Positions 23,608-35,133 of a stretch of 64,000 nucleotides of DNA are shown piece after piece. The position numbers and the translations under genes were made by a program. Numbering within the stretch: the first letter of the stretch is position 1; every line of letters begins with the position of its first letter. Source of the DNA: Thalassia testudinum (taxonomy: Eukaryota > Streptophyta > Magnoliopsida > Alismatales > Hydrocharitaceae); assembly GCA_037157565.1 (NCBI GenBank), contig JAZHRO010000013.1, forward strand, positions 33,298,501 through 33,362,500, read 5' to 3'. The notes under the pieces are model-generated. The model was not told the origin of the DNA. It ran no database searches and was given only the letters and a program-made list of their open reading frames with translations.

Positions 23608-25144
23608 GGTTGAGCAGCGGCCAGAGGAGATAAAGTAAGAGAAGAAAGAAGAAGGCAGAAGAAAAAGAAGAAGTTAGAAGAAGAAAACTGTCACAGCCGC
23701 AGAAGAAGAGAAGAGAAAGAAAGAAAGAGAAGAACAAAGAAAGAATAGAAGAAGAAGAAGAAGAAGAAGAAGAACTCTACAGAAGAAATGAAGAGAGAAG
23801 ACGCAGCCGTAAGCAGAGAAGAGAAAGAAGAAAAGAAGAGCAGTTGAAAGAAGGAGAAGGAAAAGGAGAAGAGAAGAAGAAGAAGCCAAGACAAGCTCCC
23901 TCTCTCTCTCTCCCCCCCTTATTTTTGTAATCTAATAAACAAACTTTGTATTTCTAGAATTCCAGTAGCTCCCAGAGTTCGACCTCGGGAAAACATTTCC
24001 GAGTAAAAAATTTTGTAATGATAACCTGGTAGCTTTATTATTACTATAACAACTATAACTTGACATACAACAAACACAAACAAACTCTACCAGCCAGACC
24101 AGGCCATCAGTATGGGTCTCTTTTCCGACCACGTCTTCGTCAACCAGCCCACGCCTCCCCGTGTTTCCCTCCCTACCAGCACCTATTTAAGGAAAGGCAG
24201 GGTCTGCCGTTTCCTTCAAGCTTGACTTGGCCAGAGTTCCCCCCCAATTTCGTCTTCTTCTCCTCCGGCCAAGTGGTCCAGCAAGCTCCGGTGAGCCGCC
24301 CTCCTCCTTCTCGTCACTCTGCCACAATACCAGTGGCAGAGCTGTCCTCACCCTCTTCCTCCGCTTCGTGCAACACCTACGCGAGCACCTCTCGTCCCGT
24401 CGTTGTCGCTGTCTCCCTCCACTGGACATCATCTTCTCCGGCGATAGCAGGTACTGCTAGTCGCCGTCTCTCCCCCTTCGTCCACTTAATCAAGTTAGAA
24501 GCACCCCGCTCTATCCCCTCTTCAATTCCCCCCAATCCATTTCACGAATTATCCCTCGACTGCCACTGTCCACCATCACCATCTCCACCTCCGGCCAAAC
24601 CTCCGGCGAGGCGTCCCCGCCGCTCCACACCTCCATCCGCCTCGCCAACCGATCCATGAGAATCATCACCACCCACTGATCACCCGCTTCACCCAGCCTC
24701 GTCCGCGACCACCCCTGCGGACCTGGCCTGACCCGTATACCCGACCTGCACTCCTCACCCACCACCGCACACCGATGGGCCTGGTCCCGGGCGCATACAC
24801 CCGACCCGTATACCCGCGAAGGCTCTGGGAGAGTGAACCTGAGAGAGAAATAGAAAGAGAGAGACGCGGGGAGGGTAGGGGTTAGGTTTTGCCTAACCTT
24901 ACACTGTGCAGGGAAGCAGGAGAAGAAGAAAAGTGAAGGAGCGGCTGAACACATAGCTACATAGAGGAGCAGAAGCAGAAGAGAAGGAGGGAGTGCAGCA
25001 GAGAAGAAGAGATGCAGCTTAAGAATAAGAAAGAAGAAGGCAGGAGCAAAAGCTGAAGAAAGAGAAGCCGCAGAGAAGAAGAGAAGAAGAAGAAGCCAAG
25101 AGGAAGAAGAACCAGCAGAAGCACTGTAGCAAGTGGCAGTTTAA

Positions 25145-25170
25145 GTCGTCTGACATTGAAGTCAGACATC
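25145..25170 (+). other. GACGTC-type hairpin in LTR B
   Basis: GTCGTCTGAC and GTCAGACATC pair with one mismatch. The 3' LTR copy at 42291-42316 has a second difference (GTTAGACATC), so the stem is decaying. Confidence 0.5.
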
Positions 25171-25387
25171 TGGAGAGAGAAAGACAGAGGAAGAAGGAAG
25201 AAAAGAAGACAAGAAAAATTTTATTCCCTTTCTCTAATTTTTTTGTAAAACAGTATATATCCGAATTGTAAATTGTGATTTTGTACGCTTTTAAAATCAA
25301 GTGTTGCTCCCCGAATTTGACCTCGAAAATTTCCTATTTTTCGAGTAATAAAAACAAACATACTTGCTGGAACCAAACAACATTTTT

Positions 25388-25406
25388 TGTCGCCATTGCC
25401 GGGGAG
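25388..25406 (+). other. Primer-binding site of element B
   Basis: TGTCGCCATTGCCGGGGAG follows the LTR end CA (25381-25382) and a T run. It is a mutated version of the Athila-type site seen in E, A and C. Confidence 0.75.
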
Positions 25407-26471
25407 CAACGGGCATTCAAGAAGTTATTAAATCACAATTTTTGATTGGCTACTGACTTAATCTCTCTTTTGTTGTGCAGGCACAGGAAAGCAAGAAGGA
25501 ACAAGCAGCCGCACAACAGCCACACCAAGGGATAGGTAATCTTCTATCCTCTCTTTTAGGCCCCTTAAATTCTAAAGAGGAAGAAGAAAAATAAAAGCAA
25601 TCTAGGAATTACCTATCTCTTATACATAGTAAATCACAAAAGTTGCTTACTTTTAATTTCAACACATTCTATCTGCATATCTACTAAAGGTAATTACGGC
25701 TAAAACCTTCTTGCTTGAGCCCTAGTTACCTAATCCTGAGGCAACTAACTGGACCAATTAGAGCCAACCTAGGATTCAAAGCTAGGGCTTTAGAGACACA
25801 CCTTCTAATCAAGAACTAAAAATTCCCAAAAGAAGTGTGCCTAAACCATTGTTTGAAATGACCTAATAAAAAGAAACCCTAAGCAATCCGGCTCTTAAGT
25901 CACTTGAACCACAAAAGAAAGGACCTAATAAGTTCTCACGGGAACTAATAGGTGAAGTTGATCCCTTGGATCAACCAACCTTTAAATTAGGTCACTCTTT
26001 GCACTCAAAAGGTTAAAAGTTCAAGTGAAACCCTAAGCACCTTGATCCTAATTAAAAGTGGTAGACTTAAGAGGTCAAGGTCCCCATTCTGGTCTACCTG
26101 GAATCTCAGTGATAAGAGAGGTCGGGTGGGGGAAACCCCATAACTTGTGAGGGCGCTCTACCATGTAGGGGTCTTCCTGGGACTCACCCTCTCTGGCTGC
26201 CCAGGTAATTCTCAGGTGGATGACCTTCTGATTAAGGGGTATCATCCACCCCGAACCTCTATGGTCACCCAACATTTTGGGTGTCTTGATTGGGTCCATC
26301 ACCTTCTAAACTCGTCCAATCCATCAGTGCATGTTTGGTAGGAGGTCCTTGAAACCTCCTCTAGAAATTCACTCTCCCCAAGGCTAAGCCTTGGTACCCT
26401 TGTTTGTGCGACAACCACTTCACATAGACTGCTCTTCTGACTCTGAACCTAATTCCCCTTCTTCTTCCACA
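25407..26471 (+). mobile_element. Element B: untranslated leader
   Basis: About 1.06 kb separates the primer site from the gag start, with close homologues in A and C at the same place. There is a TTGTTGTGCAGG stretch near 25470 that resembles a 3' splice site; whether it is used cannot be judged from sequence alone. Confidence 0.7.
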
Positions 26472-27440
26472 ATGGCTCAGCCAGTTGAAGAATAAAATAA
26501 TCTTGAGCACCAGCTCCAGCGACTCAATGATCTCTTCCAAAACTTCATGAACCCACCGTAGCGCCCCATGATGCGAGATCACTATAATCCCGCTGCGGTG
26601 GCAAGTGAGCCTCGAGTCAGAATCCCGACTGGAGGACCTGATTCCGAATTGAAGCCCAACATGATTCACGCCATACCTAAATTCTATGGGCTTAACTCTG
26701 AAGACTCCTTCCAGCACATCAAATAGCTTAAGCATCTGGCTCAAACTTTCGGGTCAGATGCGCAGAATCGGGATATCTTACTCATGAAGATGTTCTCTTT
26801 CTCCCTTATGGACAAGGTGGCTCATTGGTATCAGACACAAACCCGCCCAATCAACACTTGGGAAGAACTTCAGTCCGAGTTTTTGAAGTTCTTTCCCGTT
26901 GGTCGGACAAACGCCTTACACCATCAGATTACTCACTTCACGCAGCAGACGGGAGAACCTCTTCATGAGGCATGGGATCATTTTCACGATCTCATGAGAA
27001 AGTGCTCCCATCACGGTGTTCCTAAATGGGAACAAGACCAGTCTTTTTACCAGGGACTTCGTGAAGATATTAGATTATTCGTCAATGCAACTTGCGGAGG
27101 AAATATCATGGGTCAACATGAATACACCGTGTGGGAGATTCTCAAGAATATGTGCGAGAACTCCATCAACAATGACTCCATGGGATTATTCGACCGGACG
27201 AATACCCGCGCAACGACAAACCTTAGGGGAGCATATGAGACGCAGGAACTGTCCGCATCAGTCGACCTAGAATTAATGGCCAGTCGATTGGACAAGGTCT
27301 TAATCATTAAGAAGAAGGTGGATGAGCAGACTCAGCACTTGTAGCGAGTCACCTCTGCGCAGAACTCCTTCGCACAGCCCCCTCCTGCACGGGAAACTGT
27401 GCAGAACGCTTTCCACCGACCTTCTCCTGGGATGAACTCG
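26472..27440 (+). pseudogene. Element B: Athila-type gag, N-terminal part, decayed
   Basis: The start codon at 26472 matches the gag starts of A (8150) and C (38018). The readable core includes KMFSFSLMDKVAHWYQTQTR, FFPVGRTNALHHQITHFTQQ, PLHEAWDHFHDLMRKCSHHG and LREDIRLFVNATCGGNIMGQ. This order is typical of Athila Gag. In-frame stops occur at 26724-26726 and 27342-27344, where C has CAG (Gln). A further stop lies a few codons after the start. The frame is cut at 27440 by solo LTR L and resumes at 30255. No intact Gag can be made. Confidence 0.85.
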
Positions 27441-30249
27441 TGTTACGAACATGGGCGTCAGACATGGTTTAAGACGTCTGGGAAGTGGCCCAGACATCTG
27501 GAACCCTTCCCAAAAGTCTGGTATTAAATTTTTTCGGCGTACGGGTTCGCGTCTGCGCGCTTGCGCGCGCAGACTGAATCCGCTGCCTTCGTCCTGCTCT
27601 TCCTCTCCCTCACTGCAGATGCGTCGCTTCTCTTCTCTCTCTCCCCGCATTGCCTTTAAATACCATCTCCCTCTCCCTCACCCTCACTCCACCGCCTTCC
27701 TCTTCTCCTTCTCCCTGCCAGCAAGAGCGCGAGCGAGTGAGCGACTGCGGCAGCAGCGGGCGCGGCGAACGTGCGGGAAGGAGTGTTGCGAGAGGAAGGA
27801 AGAAGCTCGACCATGAGGGTGCGAGCTTACCGAGGCAGCTAGAGCCGGCCGGCGGGGGAGCAGCGGGCGTGGGGTGTCGCGGAAGGGCTGCTGCAGCTCG
27901 GGCAGCAGGTAGACACGGCGCGGCGCGGCCCTACGTCGTGGGCGGAGAGCGAACCAAGTCCTGATTCTGGGAAAATTTCCCAGAATCAAACGTCTGGACT
28001 TACGTCCAGACGACACCGAAGACGTCTGGAGGACGGCCCAAACGTCTGACGGGTATAATAATTTCCTATCTTCTCCTTTTTACGCGTGTACGGCCATGCA
28101 TCCGTCCGCCGCGTCCTTCTGCGCCTCTTCGTGATGAGAGCGGGTACGTGTGTGCAGGTGTTGTTCGGGAGGGCACGAGGGCTCACCATCCCACACGGAT
28201 CAGATGTCTAGCCACAGTGCCAGACGACGGAGAGGACCTCCAGACGTCCGGGGTGACAATCGGACGTCTGGAAACTAAGGCCAGACGATCCAGCGGACTT
28301 CTGGACGTCTGAAGGACTGCGCAGACCGAGGTACGACATGACCAACCTTTTAAGACGTCTGGAAGAGGTTCCAGACGTCTGATTTTGGGCAGATTCATCG
28401 TTTTTGACCCGTTTAGGGTCTGTTCGGAGTCCGTTTTCCGTGTTTCAAGTTGCGTTCTTTCCAGATTTATTTCCTCTACCTGTTTGCAGTAATTGTATGC
28501 TATTCTGAGTAACCCCTTGTGTTGATCCTTGTGTTAGGCTCTAGGAGTTGCAGAGATACGCGGGATTGCCGACCACACCCCCAGTTCTTCCGATTTCGCG
28601 GGTAGAGTGGCCCTTGCAATTATTTATCAAATAAAAATTATGCATTTGTGAAATAATTAATAGAGTCTAGGGCATTGCATGAACCTTAGGGCTGAAAATT
28701 AGATTGAATGATAGATCCTAGGGTATTACATGAATCCTAGGACTGGAAAAACTAGATTGAATGATAGATCCTAGGGTATGGCATGAATCCTAGGAACATA
28801 GAACATGGAAACAAATGTCCTGAATGCCTGAATTGTAGTCGTGGATAAGTGGATAAAATAATGATAATTGCCTGTAATTGGATAACAGCTACCTATGAAA
28901 TGTAGAGTACTGTTACTAGTAACTGTTGCATGTAATTTCTGTTGATTGAAATTAAATACGAGCTGCTTGTATACAAATTAGAAAGAAAAAGAAGTTGAAT
29001 GTTGGAAAACGTACTATATGCGAATCAACTTGAAATGATGAAACCTAGTATGGCTTGGCCTGAGAAACATGAGCATGAACCCTACCGGGAATTAGGAGTA
29101 GAACTCCTGGAAATAAATGGGATGGAATTGGAAAAGTGAATGGGAAAGTTTGTTGTCTCTTGGGCACATAGTACAAGGGAAAGCACCAGTTACCTCTTAG
29201 TGTAGAGGAGAGCCAGACGCCCTAGGGACTTGGGGTTAGGTCTGGCCACTTTGTACTGACTCTTAGCCCTCGCGTACACTGTACCGGGGAGATCTACTAG
29301 TGTAGGGAGGGAGCTAGCCACCCCACGAGCCCCGGAGTTTCAGCTAGCCATCCTACACCGACTTGTTAGGCCCACTGGGCAAACCAGGGTAGTCAAGCGA
29401 GGGTGCACGGACTGTGGAGGGGCAAGACCCCTGTTTGGTTACTGTGGAGGGGCTGGACCCCTGTTACTGATAGGGCTCTGCCCTATACTGGTTTCGTGCT
29501 GTGCTTTAGGCGCACCTGTTAATGGAAACAACTGACCGCGTGCAAGTGCGGGATAGTGACCCGTGCGTTTATCGCGCATGCCGTAGTCACCGTTACGTCT
29601 GTCAGCGACCTTGGGGTGGTTGACTAAGGGTAGGACCACCACGGGGAACTCTCCCAGCCAGGAGAGCACCACGTGTTACTTCTACTTTTCGGAAAAGACT
29701 GCAATCAAGATCGTTCCCACGAGGAACATTCGAGATCAAGACAAAGATCTGAGAAATAATCAATAGTGAATAAATGGAAAAATATAACAACTACTGTACA
29801 CTCTACTGTTTCTTTTAGCTTTTAGTTGCCTCTCTATTCAGCGTTTCGCTGACGTGTCACCCTTGTTACCTTTTCAGGACCAGGTGTTGAGCAGCCAGAG
29901 TCAACGGCTACAGAGGGCGCTGGGCCTAGTAGAGCCCAGTAGTGCTACTTGCAGTACCAACTATACTTTTCTTTCCGCTGTAGTAAGTAGTTTCTGTTAC
30001 CTCTGTACTCTTTTTGTTGTAAGCTTCATGTTAATGTGCCTGTTTAATTCTCTACTGTTGTGGTGGTGTATACTGTAGTATTTCTTTTCTTTACTGTTGT
30101 ATTTTGTTACTGCTAGTTATATACATGGTGAATGTGGTTTATTTTACTGCTCTTTTGGTTACTTTCTCGTTGGACGACTGTGGTCTTGGGATCAGTCGAG
30201 TCGTTCCGATTCTCGTGTCTCGTAGGGATTCGGGAATCGGGTCGTTACA
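27441..30249. mobile_element. Solo LTR L, unrelated to the Athila LTRs, inserted in gag of B
   Basis: This 2,809-bp block starts TGTTACGAACATGGGCG and ends GGGTCGTTACA. Its flanks are ACTCG (27436-27440) and ACTCA (30250-30254), a 5-bp duplication with one difference. Gag is continuous across it. The complement of its end, TGTAACGACCC, is a start often seen in Del/Tekay-type Ty3/gypsy LTRs, so the family is probably that, but orientation is unsure: TTTAAATACC at 27655 would be a plus-strand TATA. It has no genes. GACGTC occurs seven times (first near 27473, last near 28372), partly as a hairpin (AGACGTCTGGAA / TTCCAGACGTCT, about 28351-28380). Confidence 0.7.
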
Positions 30250-30254
30250 ACTCA

Positions 30255-31202
30255 TATCCACCCCCATCTGACTCCCGAACCGGAGGAACCTTCGATCCTT
30301 TCTACCCTTGCCGGGGGAGCCCGACTCCCCCATTCTCCAACTTTTCTGAGGCTCCTCAGACCTGTGAGGACCTCAACGCCATCCAGAATGACCCATTTTG
30401 AAACACCTACAATCCAGGATGGCGAAACCATCACAATTTCCAGTGGGCTTGAAATTCTCAGAATCCAAGACCACCCTTTCAACCCCATCCGCAAGCCCCT
30501 CATCCTTATCAGACGCCTCAGCCTCGGCCCAACCCCACTTATCTATCTAGGTCTAACCAAGATCAAATGTCCCTTATCGTCCAAACTCTGGCTAACATTC
30601 AGAGAACGGATGCGGCTATCCAGAAGCAACATAAGGACGAAATCACAGAGGTCCAAAATCAACTTGCCTAGTTGGCAAATTCTCGCCAACCTGGCACTCT
30701 TCCTTCTCAGCCTTTTCCTAACCCGAATAGCATGCCAACCCAGCGGCTCGTTATGAATCCAAACCCGGGCCAAGCACACTTGATCTATCAGGCCCATTCT
30801 GTTGCATCACTTGATGGGATGGAAGCATCAACCTCCTATGCGGGTTACCAACAGCAGCAGCCCATCCTACCAACCCCCAACCAAAACCAAGTAGGAATAA
30901 ATTCAGTCACAACCCGTAGTGGTAAGGCAACCCAAGATCCACCTTATCCAGACCACTCTAAGACTGGTAGTGACCCAAACCCTAAGACAGTCATCCAGAA
31001 TGTTCCCATCCCTGTCCCAGATCAAAAACCTAGACCTATCCTAGAGCAACCAACCAAGGTTCCATTTCCCGAGGCCTTGACCAAAGGAAAGCGAACAACT
31101 AAACCCGTGGCTCCTGAAGAGGACCTGATCAAGCACTTTGAGCAGGACCAAATAAACATCCCCTTGATTGATGCGATCCGCCATGTACCGGCGTACGCAT
31201 GA
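30255..31202 (+). pseudogene. Element B: gag C-terminal part and gag-protease linker
   Basis: The frame resumes after L. Frameshifts split it, and the clearest piece is 30672-31202. It has a Gln- and Pro-rich section (GYQQQQPILPTPNQNQVG), then INSVTTRSGKATQDPPYP and the KGKRTTKPVAPEEDLIKHFE linker found in Athila polyproteins. It stops at TGA 31200-31202, where element C has an Arg codon (CGA), so a single C-to-T change ended this frame. Confidence 0.75.
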
Positions 31203-31205
31203 TTT

Positions 31206-32207
31206 TTGAAGAATGTGAGTACACCTCAGCCTAAGCCGCGAACCAAGAGTAGGAGTCCAATTGTACTGTCAAAGCAAGCCAGCTCTGTAATCCTGAGTAG
31301 ACTCCCACCTAAGGCAAAAGACCCAGGCACTCCCTTGATTTTATGTAAGATCGGTGAAACCCAGTTTGATAGAGCATTATTGGACCTAGGTGCCTCCATA
31401 AACTTGATACCCACATCCCTACTTAACCATCTAAAAGAATCTGAGCTGAAATCGACCGAGGTGACATTGCAGTTAGCAGATCGATCTATCAAGTCATCTA
31501 AGGAAATTCTTGAGGATGTTATTGTTAGGGTGCAGGATTTCTACTTCTCTGTAGATTTCATAGTTTTAGATATGAACGCACCTGAAAATCCAAGGGATAC
31601 ACCAATCATACTAGAAAGGCCTTTTCTAGCCACTGCAAGGGCCAACATAAGTTGTGAAGTGGGCCAAATAGAGCTAAAATTTGGGAATAAGACTCTCAAA
31701 ATTGATATCTTTAAGGCCTAACAAAGGATCAACTGCGGCGTCGTTGAACAAATTTGTGATATCAGAGCCATGGTTGATGAACCATAACTTGAGGACATCA
31801 TGATTATCCCTCACCAACCACAAGAAAATCTCAAACCGCAATTAAAGGAGTCAGAACTTGACCTAAGCAGACCCATAACTCCTACCCTTGTACCCCACAC
31901 TCACTCTGAACCACCCGCTGCTGATGATAACCCCATTCTTGAACTCAAACCCCTTCCCGAACATTTGAAATACGTATTTTTGGGTTCCAATCAGACGCTT
32001 CCTGTGATTATAAACTCCAAACTCACACCTGATCAAGAATCCCGTCTGATTGTTGTTCTCCAGCAACATCGTAGAGCCATTGGTTGGACTCTCGATGATT
32101 TGACTAGAATAAGTCCCTCTTATTTCACACACCACATCTATTCTGAAGAGGGTGCACAACCTTCACGTGAAATGCAAAGATGTTTGAATCCCAATCTGTA
32201 GGAGGTC
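31206..32207 (+). pseudogene. Element B: aspartic protease and linker to reverse transcriptase
   Basis: The protease active-site motif is DLGAS within FDRALLDLGASINLIPTSLL, the form normal for Athila proteases. The flap-side and C-terminal parts follow (FIVLDMNAPENPRDTPIILE). Stops at 31719-31721 and 31785-31787 (both TAA for CAA in C) and 32199-32201 (TAG for CAG in C) break the linker. The linker piece at 31800-32201 ends in the conserved IGWTLDDLTRISPSYFTHHI segment that precedes reverse transcriptase. Confidence 0.8.
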
Positions 32208-33612
32208 GTGAAGAAGGAGATCATTAAGTGGTTAGATGCAGGGATCATCTACCCGATCTTTGACAGTCGATGGGCAAGCCCCATCCAGGTTGTGCCTAAG
32301 AAGGCAGGGCTCACCACTATCACGACTGAAATCGGAGAAGTTATACCTACCCGTATAGCCAACTCGTGGAGAGTCTGCATAGATTACCCAAGACTTAATT
32401 CCTCCACGAAGAAGGATCATTTCCCACTACCATTTATTGACCAGATTCTTGAGAAGTTAGCGGGAAATAGATTCTTCTACTTTCTTAACAGGTACTCCGG
32501 TTACAACCAAGTGGCGATTCATCCTGAGGACCAAGAGAAGACCACATTCACTTGCCCCTTCAGGACGTATGCGTTCCGAAGAATGCCTTTCAATCTCTGC
32601 AATGCACCCGCGACTTTTCAGCGGTGCATGCTTGCCACATTCTCTAATATGGTAGGTAAATATCTGGAAGTCTTCATGGATGACTTCTCAGTTTTCGGGG
32701 CATCATTTGACAATTGCCTCCAGCGCTTGGTTCACATACTTAGGCATTGCATTGACGTAAATCTGGTTCTTTCCTGGGAAAAGAGCCACTTTATGGTGCC
32801 TGAGGGGATCGTCCTGGGACACTTAATTTCTGAGAGAGGCATTAAGGTGGAACGAGCCAAGGTTAATCTAATTTCTAGACTTCCAATGCCTAGCTCGATC
32901 AGGGACATCCAATCTTTTCTGGGGCACGTCGGTTTTTTCCGTCATTTCATTCCTGATTTCTCAAAAATTATGCACCCCCTGACTACTCTTCTCTCCAAGG
33001 ATGTACCCTTTGAGATCCTTCGTGACCGAGTCATCCAAGCCCCTATCCTAGAGTCCCCTGATTGGTCTCAACCCTTTGAGATCATGTGTGATACATCTAA
33101 CTTCTCTGTAGGAGAAGTTCTGGGGCAGAAGATTGACGGGAAACCCGTGGTCATTTACTACGCTAGCAAGACACTTGACGAGGCTCAGCGTAACTACACG
33201 GTTACAGAGAAAGAGCTGCTAGCGGTAGTATTTGCCCTTGAAAAATTCAGATCTTATCTCCTGGGTTCCCACGTCATAATCTACTCGGATCACACAACTG
33301 TGAGGCATCTCCTTGCTAAGAAGGACACGAAGACTTGATTAATCCTATGGATCTTGCTACTGCAAGAATTCGACCTTGAGATTCGCGACAAGGTGGGAAG
33401 ACAAATTGTGGTAGCTGACCATTTGTCTCACCATCCTTCTGAGATCATCGACCCTTCTGGACCCATCGCGGAGCATTTTCCTAATGAGCACCTCCTGACT
33501 ACTGGTACCAGGCTTCCATGGTTTGCTGATATAGTAAACTACTTGGCATCACACCAGATCCTGTCTGATTGGCCAAAGGCCAAGAAAGATAAGTTGCACT
33601 CCGATGCCAAGT
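32208..33612 (+). pseudogene. Element B: reverse transcriptase and RNase H, truncated
   Basis: The 376-residue frame (32208-33338) is the longest retroelement coding piece in the window. It contains WASPIQVVPKK, WRVCIDYPRLN, FPLPFIDQILEKLAG, FRRMPFNLCNAPATFQRCM and the catalytic FMDDFSVFG (the Athila form of YxDD), then the connection and RNase H domain (VIYYASKTLDEAQRNYTVTE). Oddities: the RNase H start reads CDTSNFSVGEVLG, where CDASDFAVGAVLG is the family norm. A TGA at 33336-33338 replaces CGA of C. The frame continues with LLLQEFDLEIRDKVGRQ and stops matching the family after SDAKY at 33612, before any integrase. Confidence 0.85.
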
Positions 33613-33671
33613 ACCTACCTGGCACCTCCCATGGAAAAGGTACAGGTCTTCCCAGATATAGTACTTGGCAT
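33613..33671. other. Centre of the B/C inverted repeat
   Basis: GATGCCAAGTA ends the left arm (33603-33613), and its complement TACTTGGCATC begins the right arm (about 33661-33671). Between them are about 47 bases: 20 or so of unmatched filler (CTACCTGGCACCTCCCATGG) and about 27 that are the continuation of C's pol (YIWEDLYLF on the minus strand). The two elements therefore meet within about 27 bp of the same pol position. Confidence 0.7.
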
Positions 33672-35133
33672 CAGAGCACAACTTATCTTTCTTGGCCTTT
33701 GGCCAATCAAACAGGATCTGATGAGATGCCAAGCAGTTTACTATATCAGCAAACCATGGAAGCCTAGTAACAATAGTCAACAGATGCTCATCAGGAAAAT
33801 GCTCCGTGATGGGTCCAGAAGGGTTGATGATTTCAGAAGGAAGGCGAAACAAGTGGTCAGCTACCACGTTCTGTCTTCCTTCCTTGTCGCGAATCTCGAG
33901 GTCGAATTCTTGCAACAGCAAGATCCATCGGATTAATCGAGGCTTCACGTCCTTCTTAGCAAGGAAATGCCTCACAACTGTGTGATACGAGTAGATTATG
34001 ACGTGGGAACCCAGGAGATAAGATCGGAATTTTTCGAGGGCAAATACTACGGCTAGCAGCTCTTTCTTCGTAACCATGTAGTTACGCTGAGCATCATCAA
34101 GTGTCTTGCTAGTGTAGTAGATGACCACGGGTTTCCCATCAATCTTCTACCCCAGAACCGCTCCTTCAGCAAAGTCAAATGCATCGCACATGATCTCAAA
34201 GGGTTGAAACCAATCAGGAGACTGTGAGATCGGGGCTTGGGTGACTCGGTCACGAAAGTTCTCAAAAGCCTGAGTGCATTCCTTAGAAATTTCAAAGGGT
34301 ACATCCGTGGAGAGAAGAGTAGTCAGGGGGCGTGCGATTTTCGAGAAATCAGGAATGAAATGACGGTAAAAATCGACGTGCCCCAGAAAAGAACGAATGT
34401 CCCTGATCGAGCTAGGCATAGGGAGTAGAGAAATCAGATCAACCTTGACTCGATCCACTTGGATGCCTTTCTCAAAAATTAAATTACCTAGGACGATCCC
34501 CTCAGGCACCATTAAGTGGCTCTTTTCCCAAGAAAGAACCAGATTTACATCGATGCAACGCTTGAGTGTATGAACCAAGTGCTGGAGGTAATCATCAAAT
34601 GATGCCCCGAAAATTGAGAAGTCATCCATGAATACATCCAGAAAATCACCTACCATATCAGAGAATATGGCAAGCATGCACCGTTGAAAAGTCGCGGGTG
34701 CATTGCAGAGACCGAAAGGCATCCTTCGGAACGCGTACGTCCCAAAGGGGTAGGTGAATGCGGTCTTCTCTTGGTCCTCAGGATGAATAGTCACTTGGTT
34801 ATAACCGGAGTACCTGTCAAGAAAGCAGAAGAATCTATTTCCCGCTAATTTCTCGAGAATCTGATCAATGAATGGTAGTGGGAAATGATCTTTCTTCGTG
34901 GAGGAATTTAGTCTTCAGTAATCTATGCAGACTCTCCACGAGTTGGCTATATGGGTAGGTATGACTTCTCCGGTTTCAGTCGTAATGGTGGTAAGCCCTG
35001 CCTTTTTAGGCACAACCTGGATTGGGCTCACCCAATGACTGTCAGAGATCGGGTAGATGATCCCTGCATCTAACCACTTAATGATCTCCTTTTTCACGAC
35101 CTCCTGCAGATTGGGATTCAAACGTCTCTGCAT
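33672..35133 (-). pseudogene. Element C: reverse transcriptase and RNase H, truncated
   Basis: Minus-strand pieces in order: EVVKKEIIKWLDAGIIYPIS (from 35133), RMPFGLCNAPATFQRCMLAI and FMDDFSIFGASFDDYLQHL (34794-34147), then RNase H with VIYYTSKTLDDAQRNYMVTK (34128 down). The product is about 80% identical in residues to that of B by eye. Unlike B it keeps the KECTQAFENFRDRV segment, lost in B. Stops and frameshifts break the frame (for example around 34915 and 34147). It ends after SDAKYYIWEDLYLF; integrase is absent. Confidence 0.8.

Larger units (their letters stand above)
21305..24109 (+). mobile_element. Solo LTR K (Athila-type), inserted in the LTR of B
   Basis: This is a complete 2,805-bp plus-strand LTR, TGATGAGAACCTCATCA...GGCCATCA. 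It is flanked by a perfect 5-bp duplication, GTATG at 21300-21304 and 24110-24114. Family features: second palindrome (21983-22020), TATA-adjacent palindrome (22112-22147), TTATAAG near 22218, GGTGGGAC hairpin (23106-23126), GTCGTC hairpin (23582-23607), and a purine-rich tract (about 23455-23900). It lacks primer site and genes. Frames inside it, including the 152-residue antisense one at 23279-23737, are low-complexity shadows. Confidence 0.85.
20450..25382 (+). mobile_element. Element B: 5' LTR, split by solo LTR K
   Basis: The parts are 20450-21304 and 24115-25382, about 2.1 kb in total. It begins TGATGAGAACCTCATCA and ends AACAACA directly before the primer site. Compared with LTRs C, D, F and K, a segment of roughly 600 bp seems missing near 24655-24690, where sequence jumps from the GCCTCGCCAACC block to the TCACCCGCTTCACCC block. 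TATTTAAGG near 24183 is the probable TATA box. The purine-rich tract is at 24910-25215, followed by the GACGTC-type hairpin. Confidence 0.7.
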
